Assembly: GCF_004564135.1 (NCBI RefSeq)
Contig: NZ_CP038255.1
Span: 3,397,501-3,461,500, forward strand
Direction of reading: 5' to 3'
Length of the DNA: 64,000 nucleotides
Source: Terasakiella sp. SH-1
GTDB lineage: Bacteria > Pseudomonadota > Alphaproteobacteria > Rhodospirillales > Terasakiellaceae
The notes under the pieces are model-generated. The model worked only from the letters and a program-made list of their open reading frames with translations, did not search any database and was not told the DNA's origin. The position numbers were made by a program, and so were the translations under genes. This document shows positions 54,342 to 63,302 of the stretch, piece after piece (the stretch's first letter is position 1; each line of letters starts with the position of its first letter).

Positions 54342-54758
54342 ATGCGCACAAAAGAAACGCGCCGCCAGCTTTTGGGGTTTCTTGTTACTGGCGGGTTGGC
54401 TTTTATGCTGGATGGGGGCATTTTGCAGGCTCTTGTCACGGGGCTGGAGATGTCCCCTTTTACTGCGCGTAGTATCTCTTTCTCAATAGCCGTTGTCTTT
54501 ACTTGGCTGATGAATCGAAAAATCAGTTTTAAAGTCTCTACCCCTTTGTCATTTAAGGAATTTTTTGGCTATCTTTCAACTCAGAGCTTTGGGTTGTCGA
54601 TTAATGTCGGGGTATATACGGCGGTTATTTTTACGGTGGAATTGGCCCAGACCTATCCGTTTTTTGCGCTGATTCCCGCCACTGCTTTAAGCATGGTGTT
54701 TAATTTTGTGGCGATGAAATATCTGGTTTTTAAGAAATTGCCAGAGAAAACTCACTGA
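54342..54758 (+). CDS. GtrA-family membrane protein
   Basis: 138 aa with four predicted helices: FLVTGGLAFMLDGGILQALV, FSIAVVFTWLMNRKISF (the family's WLMNR motif), LSINVGVYTAVIFTV and ALSMVFNFVAMKYLVFK. GtrA proteins are thought to help flip polyprenyl-linked sugars. Starts at ATG 54342 with TTGAGG upstream. It ends by a 7-bp tail-to-tail overlap with the hemoglobin gene and may work with the nearby GT2 enzyme at 55171. Confidence 0.88.
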   Translation: MRTKETRRQLLGFLVTGGLAFMLDGGILQALVTGLEMSPFTARSISFSIAVVFTWLMNRKISFKVSTPLSFKEFFGYLSTQSFGLSINVGVYTAVIFTVELAQTYPFFALIPATALSMVFNFVAMKYLVFKKLPEKTH

Positions 54759-55171
54759 ATAGGTTTGTTGCGTTTTTGTGCACGCTGGACCTGAAACTGC
54801 CCATATTGTTGGTGTAAGTTTTTCAGCAAGGTCTGGGCTTTGATTGTAATTTCAACGGACTGGGAGGTCTCAAAATGTTCTGGAACTGTGCGCATAAAGA
54901 TTTCCATCCAGCGTTTGAAATGTTCCATTTCCAATTTAGGCAAGGCGGCGTGTTTGATCATGAAGCCACCGCCATATTCTTTGGTATTCAACAAGACTGA
55001 ACACCAGAATTTTACGACCCGGTCCATATGCGGGGCCCAGTCTTCTTCTGTTGTGCCAATTTTTTTGATAAAAATCGGTCCAATCAGTTCATCTTTTTGA
55101 ACTTCGTCATAAAATGCGTTGAGCATGACACGCAACGTATCCGCATTAATCTCAGAAAATTTTTCCGACAT
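54752..55171 (-). CDS. Group III truncated hemoglobin
   Basis: 139 aa. FYDEV with the B10 Tyr (residue 21), WAPHMDRVVKFWCSVLLN in the CD/E region, and the likely proximal His74 in MIKHAALPKLEMEHFKRW fit group III. It may bind O2 or NO. Its start overlaps the stop of the GT2 gene upstream by one base (TAATG), so translation is probably coupled to a polyprenol-type glycosyltransferase, an unusual pairing. Confidence 0.93.
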   Translation of the reverse strand: MSEKFSEINADTLRVMLNAFYDEVQKDELIGPIFIKKIGTTEEDWAPHMDRVVKFWCSVLLNTKEYGGGFMIKHAALPKLEMEHFKRWMEIFMRTVPEHFETSQSVEITIKAQTLLKNLHQQYGQFQVQRAQKRNKPIQ

Positions 55172-56112
55172 TAAAATTCACCCTGGCTGTGTTGAAGGTA
55201 AGCTATTTTTTTATTTTCCAGACGTTGGCGGGCGATACTGTCTAAAATAATGCCGCAAGTTATGCTCATTAAGGCACTGAGCATCAGGCCCGTACATAAA
55301 ACGGCGGTGGGCAGGCGTGTTACAAGACCTGTGTTGAGGAACTCTGAGATGAGGGGCACAGCCAAGCCGATTGAAAGAATTGCAAGAATTAATGCAGTTA
55401 AGCTAAAGAAAATCAACGGTTTAGCGTCTCTGAATAAGCGCAGGATTGTCATCAAGATGCGCCAACCATCACGATAGGTATTGAGCTTACTTTCTGTACC
55501 TTCTGCACGTTCATAATATTTGGTTTGTATTTCAGAGGCGGGCAGGTTCAGGCTTAGACAATGGATGGTGATTTCCGTTTCGATTTCAAAACCACTGGAT
55601 AAAATGGGGAAAGACTTGGCAAAACGGCGTGAAAAAGCACGGTATCCGGTCAGCATATCGGTAAAACCACGGCCAAACACAGTTTGGGCAATACCAGTTA
55701 AAAGCTTGTTCCCAAAGGCATGGCCAGCACGGTAGGTCATTTCGCCTTCAACAGATTTACGACAGCCAACGACCATATCAAGTTTTTGATCAAACAAGGC
55801 TTTGGCCAATTGAGGAGCAGCCGCTGCTTCATAAGTGCCATCGCCATCGGCCATGATATAGCAATCTGCATCAACTTCTGCAAAAATCCGACGCACCACA
55901 TTGCCTTTACCTTGTTGGCGCTCAGTAATGACCTGGGCACCAGCATTTTGAGCTTCTACAGCAGTGTTATCTGTAGAATTGTTATCAAAGACATATATTT
56001 TTGCTGAAGGAAGCGCTCTTTTAAAAGAAGCGACCACATCTGCAATAGCATTGCCTTCATTATAACAGGGCAAGACAACGGCGATTTTCTTTTGTTCAAA
56101 GGATGTGGTCAT
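55171..56112 (-). CDS. Polyprenyl-phosphate-type glycosyltransferase family 2 (DPM1-like)
   Basis: 313 aa. GT-A domain with VVLPCYNEGNAIADVV, VFDNNSTDNTAVEAQNAGA and ADGDGTYEAAAAPQL (metal-binding DGD); then GYRAFSRRFAKSFP and FEIETEITIH, typical of dolichyl-phosphate-sugar synthases. Two C-terminal membrane helices (about 235-256 and 268-290). It should make polyprenyl-phosphate sugar for envelope glycosylation, with GtrA as candidate flippase. Confidence 0.92.
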   Translation of the reverse strand: MTTSFEQKKIAVVLPCYNEGNAIADVVASFKRALPSAKIYVFDNNSTDNTAVEAQNAGAQVITERQQGKGNVVRRIFAEVDADCYIMADGDGTYEAAAAPQLAKALFDQKLDMVVGCRKSVEGEMTYRAGHAFGNKLLTGIAQTVFGRGFTDMLTGYRAFSRRFAKSFPILSSGFEIETEITIHCLSLNLPASEIQTKYYERAEGTESKLNTYRDGWRILMTILRLFRDAKPLIFFSLTALILAILSIGLAVPLISEFLNTGLVTRLPTAVLCTGLMLSALMSITCGIILDSIARQRLENKKIAYLQHSQGEF

Positions 56113-56276
56113 AATGTCATCAATAAAGCAGCATGAAAAGATGCCTTGTTTCTGCCTGATTATCTGGTCTCAGGCAAGTTTTCTTTAGGTTCTTGTATAA
56201 GGTTGCGTTACCATTTTTCCCCGTGGATAAAAGCTAGAGAAACCAAAGCAAGTCTATTTTATGAGTTTACGCCCTA

Positions 56277-56873
56277 ATGCAAGTACTACCTGATTGCCGG
56301 ACATTAATTTTACTGGATTGTGAATACACCTCTTGGGAGGGTTCTCAAGCTCGGCGGTGGTCTGAGCCCTGGGAAGAAAAAGAGATTGTACAGATTGCCA
56401 TGTTGGCCTTGGATCGTGAGACGTTACAGCCTCATAACCATTTTTCCTGCTTGGTCAAACCTTCACTGAACCCTCAACTTAGTGATTATTTTATGAAGTT
56501 GACCGGATTGATACAGGAAAATGTGGATCAACATGGTATCAACCTCGTTGAGGCTCTTCACTTATCAGAAAAATTTATTGAGAGTTTTCAAGGACCCGTC
56601 CAAGTTGTAAGCAACGGGGTCGATGGATATCTGATTAATGCTAACGCTGCCTTGGTTGAGCTGGAAGAATTATCTTATTTTGAGCAGGCAATCAGCATTC
56701 ATCCCTATCTGCGGGCCTGTATTCCCACTTATCGCAATGGGCATTATACCAGTGATTTGGCTGGTCTTGTCGGACAACCCCTTGAGGGGCACCATCATAA
56801 TGCCCTTTATGATGTGCATTCTTTAGCGGTTGCTTTACGAGCGATCAATGAAAGGGTGCCATCTCACATGTAA
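56277..56873 (+). CDS. DEDDh 3'-5' exonuclease-like protein
   Basis: 198 aa. ExoI LILLDCEYTSWEGS (Asp14, Glu16), ExoII VSNGVDGYLIN and ExoIII HHHNALYDVHSLAVAL match the DnaQ/RNase T fold. It is related to single-domain exonucleases such as those sharing ERI1/KapD-like folds; substrate (DNA or RNA) unknown. The insertion SQARRWSEPWEEKEIVQIAM is usual for this branch. A strong hairpin follows, with the stop codon in its loop. Confidence 0.85.
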   Translation: MQVLPDCRTLILLDCEYTSWEGSQARRWSEPWEEKEIVQIAMLALDRETLQPHNHFSCLVKPSLNPQLSDYFMKLTGLIQENVDQHGINLVEALHLSEKFIESFQGPVQVVSNGVDGYLINANAALVELEELSYFEQAISIHPYLRACIPTYRNGHYTSDLAGLVGQPLEGHHHNALYDVHSLAVALRAINERVPSHM

Positions 56874-56890
56874 GGTGAGATGGCTATTAT
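56858..56890. terminator. Hairpin between the exonuclease gene and hslU
   Basis: GCCATCTCAC (56858-56867) pairs perfectly with GTGAGATGGC (56875-56884), with the TAA stop (56871-56873) in the 7-nt loop. TATTATAT follows. It could terminate both convergent genes, but the U-tract is interrupted. Confidence 0.65.
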
Positions 56891-56895
56891 ATCGA

Positions 56896-58206
56896 CTACA
56901 AAATAAACTTGGAAAGGTCAGCATTTTTCGCCAGTTCACCGACATTTTTCGTCACCATTTCTTTGGTAATGGTGATCTCTTCGCCGCTGCGATCAGTTGC
57001 GGTAAAGCTGATTTCATCAAGCAGGCGTTCCAGAACTGTATGCAGGCGACGCGCACCGATATTTTCTACATTCTGGTTGATCTCTGCGGCTAGATTGGCA
57101 ATTTCTTCAATGGCATCGTCCTCGAAGCTGAGTGTGACTTCTTCCGTACCGATGAGAGCGACATATTGTTTGATCAGGCTGGCTTCTGGCTCTGTCAAAA
57201 TACGTCTGAAGTCTTCGCGAGTGAGGGCGGAAAGTTCGACACGGTTTGGCAGGCGGCCTTGCAGTTCTGGCAGCAAATCGCTTGGCTTAGCCACATGGAA
57301 GGCACCAGAGGCAATGAACAGGATGTGATCTGTTTTCACGGTACCGTGTTTGGTGGTGACCGTTGTACCCTCTAACATAGGCAGCAAGTCGCGCTGAACC
57401 CCTTCGCGAGAGACATCGCCACCGGCTTTTTCACCACGTGCAGAAATTTTGTCAATCTCATCAATGAATACAATGCCGTTATTTTCAACGCTGTTTAGCG
57501 CCTCAGAAACCACTTTGTCGTTATCTAACAGTTTGTCCGCTTCTTCATCCAAGAGCAGGCCGTAGCTATCAGCCACGGTGACTTTGCGGGTTTTGCGGCG
57601 CCCACCAAAGGCATCACCGAACATTTCACCGAGATTCATCATACCCATTTGGGCACCGGGCATACCCGGAATATCCATGGTTGGCATGGAAAGGGTGGAA
57701 TTATCGGCCAAATCCAGCTCAATCTCTTTATCATCCAGCTTGCCTTCACGCAACATGGCGCGGAATTTCTGGCGGGTGTCTGCGGACGACGTATCACCGA
57801 CCAAGGCATCAAGGACACGTTCTTCAGCAGCGATTTCTGCCTTGGCCTTGACGTCCTTTTTCATTTTCTCAGAGACCATATGGATGGCGGATTCCACCAG
57901 ATCGCGGATCATTTGTTCCACATCGCGACCCACATAGCCCACTTCGGTGAATTTGGTCGCTTCCACCTTGATAAAAGGCGCTTGGGCCAGTTTTGCCAGA
58001 CGGCGGGCAATTTCGGTTTTACCCACACCTGTTGGGCCGATCATCAGGATATTTTTGGGCAGAACTTCATCGCGTAGTGGGTTTTCCAACTGCTGACGAC
58101 GCCAGCGAGAACGCAGCGCAATAGCGACAGAGCGTTTGGCATCATTTTGGCCAATGATATAACGATCCAGTTCCGAAACGATTTCGCGGGGGCTGAAATT
58201 TGTCAT
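56896..58206 (-). CDS. hslU: HslU ATPase (ClpY)
   Basis: AAA+ unfoldase that feeds proteins to HslV peptidase. Walker [10 protein letters not shown] (57-65); Walker B region [15 protein letters not shown]; the I-domain (about 110-240; Met/Gly-rich [15 protein letters not shown]) and the C-terminal [15 protein letters not shown] sensor-2 region. 436 aa, typical. hslV is 3 bp upstream. Confidence 0.97.
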   Translation of the reverse strand: MTNFSPREIVSELDRYIIGQNDAKRSVAIALRSRWRRQQLENPLRDEVLPKNILMIGPTGVGKTEIARRLAKLAQAPFIKVEATKFTEVGYVGRDVEQMIRDLVESAIHMVSEKMKKDVKAKAEIAAEERVLDALVGDTSSADTRQKFRAMLREGKLDDKEIELDLADNSTLSMPTMDIPGMPGAQMGMMNLGEMFGDAFGGRRKTRKVTVADSYGLLLDEEADKLLDNDKVVSEALNSVENNGIVFIDEIDKISARGEKAGGDVSREGVQRDLLPMLEGTTVTTKHGTVKTDHILFIASGAFHVAKPSDLLPELQGRLPNRVELSALTREDFRRILTEPEASLIKQYVALIGTEEVTLSFEDDAIEEIANLAAEINQNVENIGARRLHTVLERLLDEISFTATDRSGEEITITKEMVTKNVGELAKNADLSKFIL

Positions 58207-58209
58207 GAT

Positions 58210-58761
58210 TTACAGAGTCTCTACAGTCAGGTTGTTGTTGGTATAAACGCAAATGTCAGCAGCAATGCCCATAGCCTTGCGCGCCATTTCTTCTACGTTC
58301 AAATCTTCACGATCTACAAGGGCGCGGGCGGCAGAAAGCGCATAATTGCCACCAGAACCGATGGCAATGATGCCGTCTTCGGGCTCTAGCACATCGCCTG
58401 TGCCTGTCAGGACGAGGGAAACGTCTTTATCGACTACAGCCATCATGGCTTCAAGCTTGCGCAGGTAACGGTCTGTGCGCCAGTCTTTCGCCATTTCCAC
58501 ACAGGCGCGTGTCAGTTGGTTTGGATATTGCTCAAGCTTGCCTTCCAGACGTTCAAACAGGGTGAAGGCATCGGCTGTGGCCCCCGCAAAACCGACAATC
58601 ACCTTGCCACCAGCCAGTTTGCGCACCTTGCGTGCATTGCCTTTGATCACGGTTTGACCAAGGCTCACTTGCCCGTCACCAGCAATGACGACCTCATCAC
58701 CTTTGCGAATGGATAAAATCGTTGTCCCGCGCCAACCGGGAAATTTGTGATCTTGAGACAT
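58210..58761 (-). CDS. hslV: HslV peptidase (ClpQ)
   Basis: Proteasome-like peptidase subunit. After a 12-residue propeptide the mature protein begins with the nucleophile Thr ([11 protein letters not shown]). [20 protein letters not shown] and [16 protein letters not shown] are family segments. 183 aa, usual. With hslU it forms the two-component ATP-dependent protease; a heat-shock promoter is expected upstream but was not convincing by eye. Confidence 0.97.
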   Translation of the reverse strand: MSQDHKFPGWRGTTILSIRKGDEVVIAGDGQVSLGQTVIKGNARKVRKLAGGKVIVGFAGATADAFTLFERLEGKLEQYPNQLTRACVEMAKDWRTDRYLRKLEAMMAVVDKDVSLVLTGTGDVLEPEDGIIAIGSGGNYALSAARALVDREDLNVEEMARKAMGIAADICVYTNNNLTVETL

Positions 58762-58908
58762 GAAGCAGGTCCTATAAATTTAAAAACTTGATGCGGATTT
58801 GTGCTTGAATAAGGGGATTTGTCAACCCTATAGACCATAAATGCTGGTATTTTTCACTTACTTTGTTAGAAGAAAGAAATATTCAGTTATGGTTTGAGAA
58901 GAGACGTT

Positions 58909-59961
58909 ATGAAAGTCATCGTCACTGGTGGGGCTGGCTTTATTGGTTCAGCTGTTTGTCGTTTATTGGTCAAAGAAAAAGGTTGGTATGTCTTAAATAT
59001 TGATAAATTAACCTATGCGGCCGATTTACGCTCTCTTTCGGAAATTCAGGAAACCCCATCTTATCAATTTAAACAAATTGATATTTGTGATCGACTTGCA
59101 TTGGGTCAGGCATTTCGTGAGTTTCAACCAGATGCAATTATGCATTTGGCGGCAGAAAGTCATGTGGATCGTTCTATTGATGGGCCAAGCGCTTTTATCG
59201 AAACCAATTTAGTTGGTACATATATTTTATTGGAAGCTGTGCGTGAATATTGGTTGCAATTGAGTGAGGAAAGTCAAAAAGCTTTTCGTTTTCATCATAT
59301 TTCGACTGATGAAGTGTATGGCAGTTTAGGAAAAACAGGTCTCTTTACGGAAGACACACCCTATGGGCCAAATTCACCCTATTCTGCGTCAAAGGCGGGT
59401 TCAGATCATTTGGTTCGTGCTTGGCATCATACTTATGGTTTGCCTGTTGTTATCAGTAATTGTTCAAATAATTATGGCCCGTATCAGTTCCCGGAAAAAC
59501 TTATTCCTTTGATGATTTTGAATATTTTACAGGGTAAGAAATTACCCGTTTATGGGGATGGGTTAAATACGCGAGATTGGTTGCATGTGGAAGATCATGC
59601 TGACGCTCTTGCCATAATTCTAGAAAAAGGAAGAAATGGCGAAAAATATAATGTTGGCGGCCATAATGAAGTGAAAAATATTGATGTGGTCCGCACTCTT
59701 TTTGAAACTGTGAAAAAATTAAATCCAGATATCCCTGTACAAAATTTTGAAGATTTGTTGACCTATGTTACGGACCGTCCCGGTCATGACTGGCGTTATG
59801 CAATTGATGCATCCAAGATTGATAAAGAACTGGGCTGGACACCTAAATATACTTTTGAAACAGGTCTGGAGCAGACCGTGCAATGGTATTTAGATAATGA
59901 AACCTGGTGGCGCCCTATTCTTGAGGGGAAATATGATGGCCAACGTTTAGGGAAGGCGTAA
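58909..59961 (+). CDS. rmlB: dTDP-glucose 4,6-dehydratase
   Basis: Second step in dTDP-L-rhamnose synthesis. 350 aa. NAD-binding [17 protein letters not shown], active-site [10 protein letters not shown], and [20 protein letters not shown] with the catalytic Tyr/Lys. I start at ATG 58909 (MKVIVTGG), the family start, with AGAAGAGA upstream. rmlD follows 4 bp later. Confidence 0.96.
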   Translation: MKVIVTGGAGFIGSAVCRLLVKEKGWYVLNIDKLTYAADLRSLSEIQETPSYQFKQIDICDRLALGQAFREFQPDAIMHLAAESHVDRSIDGPSAFIETNLVGTYILLEAVREYWLQLSEESQKAFRFHHISTDEVYGSLGKTGLFTEDTPYGPNSPYSASKAGSDHLVRAWHHTYGLPVVISNCSNNYGPYQFPEKLIPLMILNILQGKKLPVYGDGLNTRDWLHVEDHADALAIILEKGRNGEKYNVGGHNEVKNIDVVRTLFETVKKLNPDIPVQNFEDLLTYVTDRPGHDWRYAIDASKIDKELGWTPKYTFETGLEQTVQWYLDNETWWRPILEGKYDGQRLGKA

Positions 59962-59965
59962 GGTC

Positions 59966-60826
59966 ATGCGTATTCTGGTATTTGGGGCAAATGGGCAGGT
60001 CGCAAAATCTTTTGCATTTCAAGCACCATTTTATCCTGAGCTAAGCCTTGTTTGTAAAGGTCAAGCTGACTGTGATATTACCGATAAAGGTCAGATTATT
60101 GCGACTCTCGATGAGATAAAGCCGGATTTGATTGTTAATACAGCTGCTTATACGGCTGTGGATCAGGCTGAAGAAGACCAAGCAGCAGCTTTTTTACTGA
60201 ATGAAACTGCTGTTGGTTATCTTGGTGAAATTGCCACGGTACCGATTGTCCATTTTTCAACAGATTATGTTTTTAATGGTCAGGCTTGCCTACCTTATCA
60301 GGAGGGTCAGCTAACGGATCCCTTGGGTATTTACGGGCAAAGCAAGTGGGCAGGTGAAGAAGCCTTGCGGGCCAGCTGTCCCAAACATGTGATTTTACGT
60401 ACAGCCTGGGTCTATAGCCCCTTTGGCGGTAATTTTGTTAAAACCATGTTACGGATAATGAATGCTAATGATAAAATTTCTGTTGTGAGCGACCAAATTG
60501 GTTGCCCGACATCTGCCCTTGATTTGGCTGATGCAGTTTTAAAGATTGCACCACAGCTTATTAATCAATCATTTGATGGTTATGGAACATATCACATTGT
60601 TACAAATGCAGTTTTATCTTGGCATGATTTTGCAGTCGAAATAAAAGAACAGACTCATATGGATTGTGTGGTTCAGGCAATTGAGACCTCTGCTTATCCC
60701 ACGAAAGCGCAACGTCCGGCCTATTCAGTCCTTTCTTGTCATAAATTCGAAGCTCAATTTGGTTTTAACTTGCCGGACTGGAAAGAAAGTTTATCCTTTT
60801 GTCTCAAGAAACTTGATCAGCATTAA
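59966..60826 (+). CDS. rmlD: dTDP-4-dehydrorhamnose reductase
   Basis: NADPH-dependent last step to dTDP-L-rhamnose. 286 aa; VFGANGQVAKSF (cofactor binding), NTAAYTAVDQAEED, STDYVFNGQ and YGQSKWAGEEAL with Tyr/Lys. It lies between rmlB and rmlA. Codon use is AT-leaning like rmlB. Confidence 0.95.
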   Translation: MRILVFGANGQVAKSFAFQAPFYPELSLVCKGQADCDITDKGQIIATLDEIKPDLIVNTAAYTAVDQAEEDQAAAFLLNETAVGYLGEIATVPIVHFSTDYVFNGQACLPYQEGQLTDPLGIYGQSKWAGEEALRASCPKHVILRTAWVYSPFGGNFVKTMLRIMNANDKISVVSDQIGCPTSALDLADAVLKIAPQLINQSFDGYGTYHIVTNAVLSWHDFAVEIKEQTHMDCVVQAIETSAYPTKAQRPAYSVLSCHKFEAQFGFNLPDWKESLSFCLKKLDQH

Positions 60827-60835
60827 GGGGATATC

Positions 60836-61714
60836 ATGGAGCGTAAAGGGATAATTTTGGCTGGTGGCTCTGGTACACGGCTCTATCCGTCTACGGGGGC
60901 GATTTCCAAGCAGCTTTTGGCGGTTTATGATAAGCCGATGGTTTATTATCCGCTGACGACTTTGATGTTAGCAGGTATTCGTGAAATTCTACTGATCAGC
61001 ACACCGCGTGATATTCCCATGTTTAAAGAGTTATTGGGAAATGGTCAGCAATGGGGCATTGAGATCCAATATGCTGTACAGGATGAACCACGTGGGCTGG
61101 CAGAGGCTTTTATCATCGGCGAAGAATTTCTGGATGGTGCGCCAGCTTGTTTGATTTTAGGTGATAATATCTATTTCGGGCATGATTTTACTAACTTGCT
61201 TGAAAATGCGATGGTTCAAGAAACAGGTGCGACTGTTTTTGCCTATTATGTGCAAGACCCTGAACGTTATGGTGTTGTCGAATTTGATAAATCAGGGGCG
61301 GCTCAAGGGATTGAAGAAAAACCGCAAGAGCCAAAATCTAATTATGCGGTAACAGGTCTGTATTTTTATGACAACCAAGTTGTTGATATTGCTAAAAACA
61401 TACAACCGAGTTGGCGTAGCGAATTGGAAATAACCGATGTGAATAACGCCTATTTACAAAAAGGTCAGTTGCAAGTTGAAAAAATGGGGCGTGGCTTTGC
61501 CTGGTTGGATACTGGTACTCACAGTGCCATGTTGGATGCTGCGAACTTTGTACGTACTGTTGAGAAACGCCAAAGTTTAAAAATAGCCTGCCCGGAAGAA
61601 GTGGCATTGCGCAAAGGATTTATTGATTCCGATCAGTTCGAAAAGTTGATTGGCCAATTTAAACCAAATGAATATCGCAGTTACCTTGAAATGGTATTGC
61701 GTACATGGGAGTAA
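60836..61714 (+). CDS. rmlA: Glucose-1-phosphate thymidylyltransferase
   Basis: First step in dTDP-rhamnose synthesis. 292 aa. N-terminal [20 protein letters not shown] with the Lys-containing nucleotide site; [49 protein letters not shown] gives the ribosome-binding site. rmlC, expected next in many such operons, is absent: only decayed insertion-sequence DNA follows. Confidence 0.96.
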   Translation: MERKGIILAGGSGTRLYPSTGAISKQLLAVYDKPMVYYPLTTLMLAGIREILLISTPRDIPMFKELLGNGQQWGIEIQYAVQDEPRGLAEAFIIGEEFLDGAPACLILGDNIYFGHDFTNLLENAMVQETGATVFAYYVQDPERYGVVEFDKSGAAQGIEEKPQEPKSNYAVTGLYFYDNQVVDIAKNIQPSWRSELEITDVNNAYLQKGQLQVEKMGRGFAWLDTGTHSAMLDAANFVRTVEKRQSLKIACPEEVALRKGFIDSDQFEKLIGQFKPNEYRSYLEMVLRTWE

Positions 61715-61805
61715 TATCAAATCCTATAGATTTTGACTCATAAAGGGGATTATTACCAAACCGCTTAAACCCTGATTCAATATAGAAAACGAATAGGGGT
61801 TTTCT

Positions 61806-61963
61806 ATGGGTGCCCCAATTCCCTTGCGATCAGGTTACAACGGTGATGCTCTTCGCTATTTTGTCAAACAAACCAATGATGCAACACAGGCCCGTCGACT
61901 CTTGAGCCTTGCGATTATCTACGATGGCGGTGTGACTTTGCAAATAATCCGTGACGCTGGATT
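61806..61963 (+). pseudogene. IS630-family transposase N-terminal fragment
   Basis: The reading frame from ATG 61806 encodes GAPIPLRSGYNGDALRYF, then QARRLLSLAIIYDGG and VTLQIIRD, matching the N-terminal end of alphaproteobacterial IS630 transposases. Between YDGG and VTLQ about ten residues (the usual helix-turn-helix segment SRxEAARIGG) are missing, so there is an internal deletion. The frame then runs into the end of an IS30 element and stops at 61985. Only this fragment remains. Confidence 0.75.
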
Positions 61964-62600
61964 CACATCTCAAGTGCAATTTTGAAGATTGTGAAAGAAT
62001 GCCTCGGCGGGTGTCCTGAACCCAAGGGATTTTCTGGGTGTGGTGTTTAAGTTCCATGTAATGTCATCAATGTCCTGATCGCTATCATCCTTGATGTCTG
62101 TTTTTCGCGGCATGTCCCGCCGAATAATGCCATTTGTGTTTTCCATACCGCCATGTTGCCAAGGTGAATGCGGGTTACAAAAGTAGGCTTCGATGTCCAA
62201 AACGTCTTCGATCTCGGCAAAATGAGCAAACTCACCGCCATTATCAAAAGTGATTGTTTTCAGTGCCTCTGATGGTAAGTCAGCAAGCCTTTCCTGTATA
62301 TTCTGAGCCGTTTCAGCCGCTGTTTTTGTCTGCAGGGAAGCCGTTAATGTAAAACGCGTCTTGCGTTCCATCAGCGTGAGCAAGTTGCTTTTTGGTGTTC
62401 GGAGATTCATCAAGTCACCTTCCCAATGCCCGAAGGTCTTTCGTCCTTCCACTTCCTTGGGCGGTCATGGATGAAACGGCGGTTTTCCAAAGGTTCACGC
62501 CTGCGTTTGTAATATCGCCGATCTCGCTTTGCCTTGGCTCTGGGGAGATAGCGATAGAGCTTGTCCAGCTTGATTTTCGGATGCGGTAAAGATAACGATA
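61964..62600 (-). pseudogene. IS30-family transposase remnant with frameshift
   Basis: The longest frame (61970-62452) holds the DDE part: KTFGHWEGDLMN, TFDNGGEFAHF, NPHSPWQHGGMENTNGIIRR and SLGFRTPAEAFF. Upstream, in another frame, 62453-62600 encodes KLDKLYRYLPRAKAKRDRRY and RREPLENRRFIHDRP, clearly the same protein. A single base is missing around 62454-62460 (an A in the ...CCCAA... run). The N-terminal DNA-binding domain is gone, cut at the IS1595 end. The element's 3' end lies near 61960, inside the IS630 fragment. Confidence 0.85.
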
Positions 62601-63302
62601 GGGGCTGATCCAGATAACTAAATTAAATACAGTCTAACCCACTGTTTAATCTGACGTAATTGCTCCTGAGGATCAGGAGTGTTAAAACGCCACTCACATT
62701 CCTTCAAAAATAGCCCAAAATGCTCCTTAGAAACACCGTTGAATTTTCGCATATGATGCTTCGCTTGGTTCTAGAAATTCTCAATGTCATTAATGTGGTT
62801 CTTTTTGTCTGCAAAGAGTTTGGAATGTTAATCCGATAGTGTTTAAAGTCGGATACATCCAGCACATTATAACCACGCCAACAGTCAGAATATGCGATGC
62901 TGTCTGGCACAACCTTATCTTGGATAATCGGCAATAAAGTTGATGAGGAGGCATCAGGTATGATCTTTGTCTAGACCTTACCTTTCCGCTTTAAAAGGCC
63001 AAATACAGCTACTTTGCCACCTGCATCGCGACCTCGCTTACCTTTGCGGGTACCGCCAAAATAACTTTCATCAGCTTCAATTTCGCCATGCAGTCGATAG
63101 CCCGGCAACTTGCTGGCAACCAATTGACGAAGCTGCATGAAGAAACGGATCGCCGTGTTCGCCTGCACGCCAACAATTCTTGCAGTCGCTCGAGCGGTGC
63201 TACCTGCGACGAAATCCTCAATCAACTTGCTTTGCTGACGTGAAGTTAGACGACTTTTTCGGCTGTACATCGTAGCCATTATAGAACCTCATTTTCAGCC
63301 CC
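62601..63302 (-). mobile_element. Decayed IS1595-family insertion sequence
   Basis: Short inverted ends GGGGCTGA (62601-62608) and TCAGCCCC (63295-63302) enclose a broken transposase on the minus strand, 702 bp in total. The 8 bp on the two sides (TAACGATA and TTTGTTTT) do not match, so no target duplication remains; it may have inserted or recombined with loss of flanking DNA. Confidence 0.8.
62618..63279 (-). pseudogene. IS1595-family (ISXO2-like) transposase, broken
   Basis: N-terminal zone RKSRLTSRQQSKLIEDFVAG, then GEIEADESYFGGTRKGKRGR and KVAVFGLLKRKGKV. The frame stops at TAG 62973-62971, where TAC (Tyr) is expected; it resumes with CWRGYNVLDVSDFKHYRIN. One base is lost near 62827, and a second amber codon at 62773-62771 replaces a Trp in ENFWNQAK. 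The end KECEWRF...QLRQIKQWVR is intact. Three lesions make it inactive. Its ATG overlaps the stop of the upstream membrane-protein gene (TAATG). Confidence 0.9.

Noticed and set aside
58800-58870. Possible heat-shock (sigma-32) promoter upstream of hslV
   Set aside because: TTGACA at 58825-58820 and CCCCTTAT nearby on the minus strand do not have the right spacing for either a sigma-32 or a sigma-70 promoter, so no site is called.
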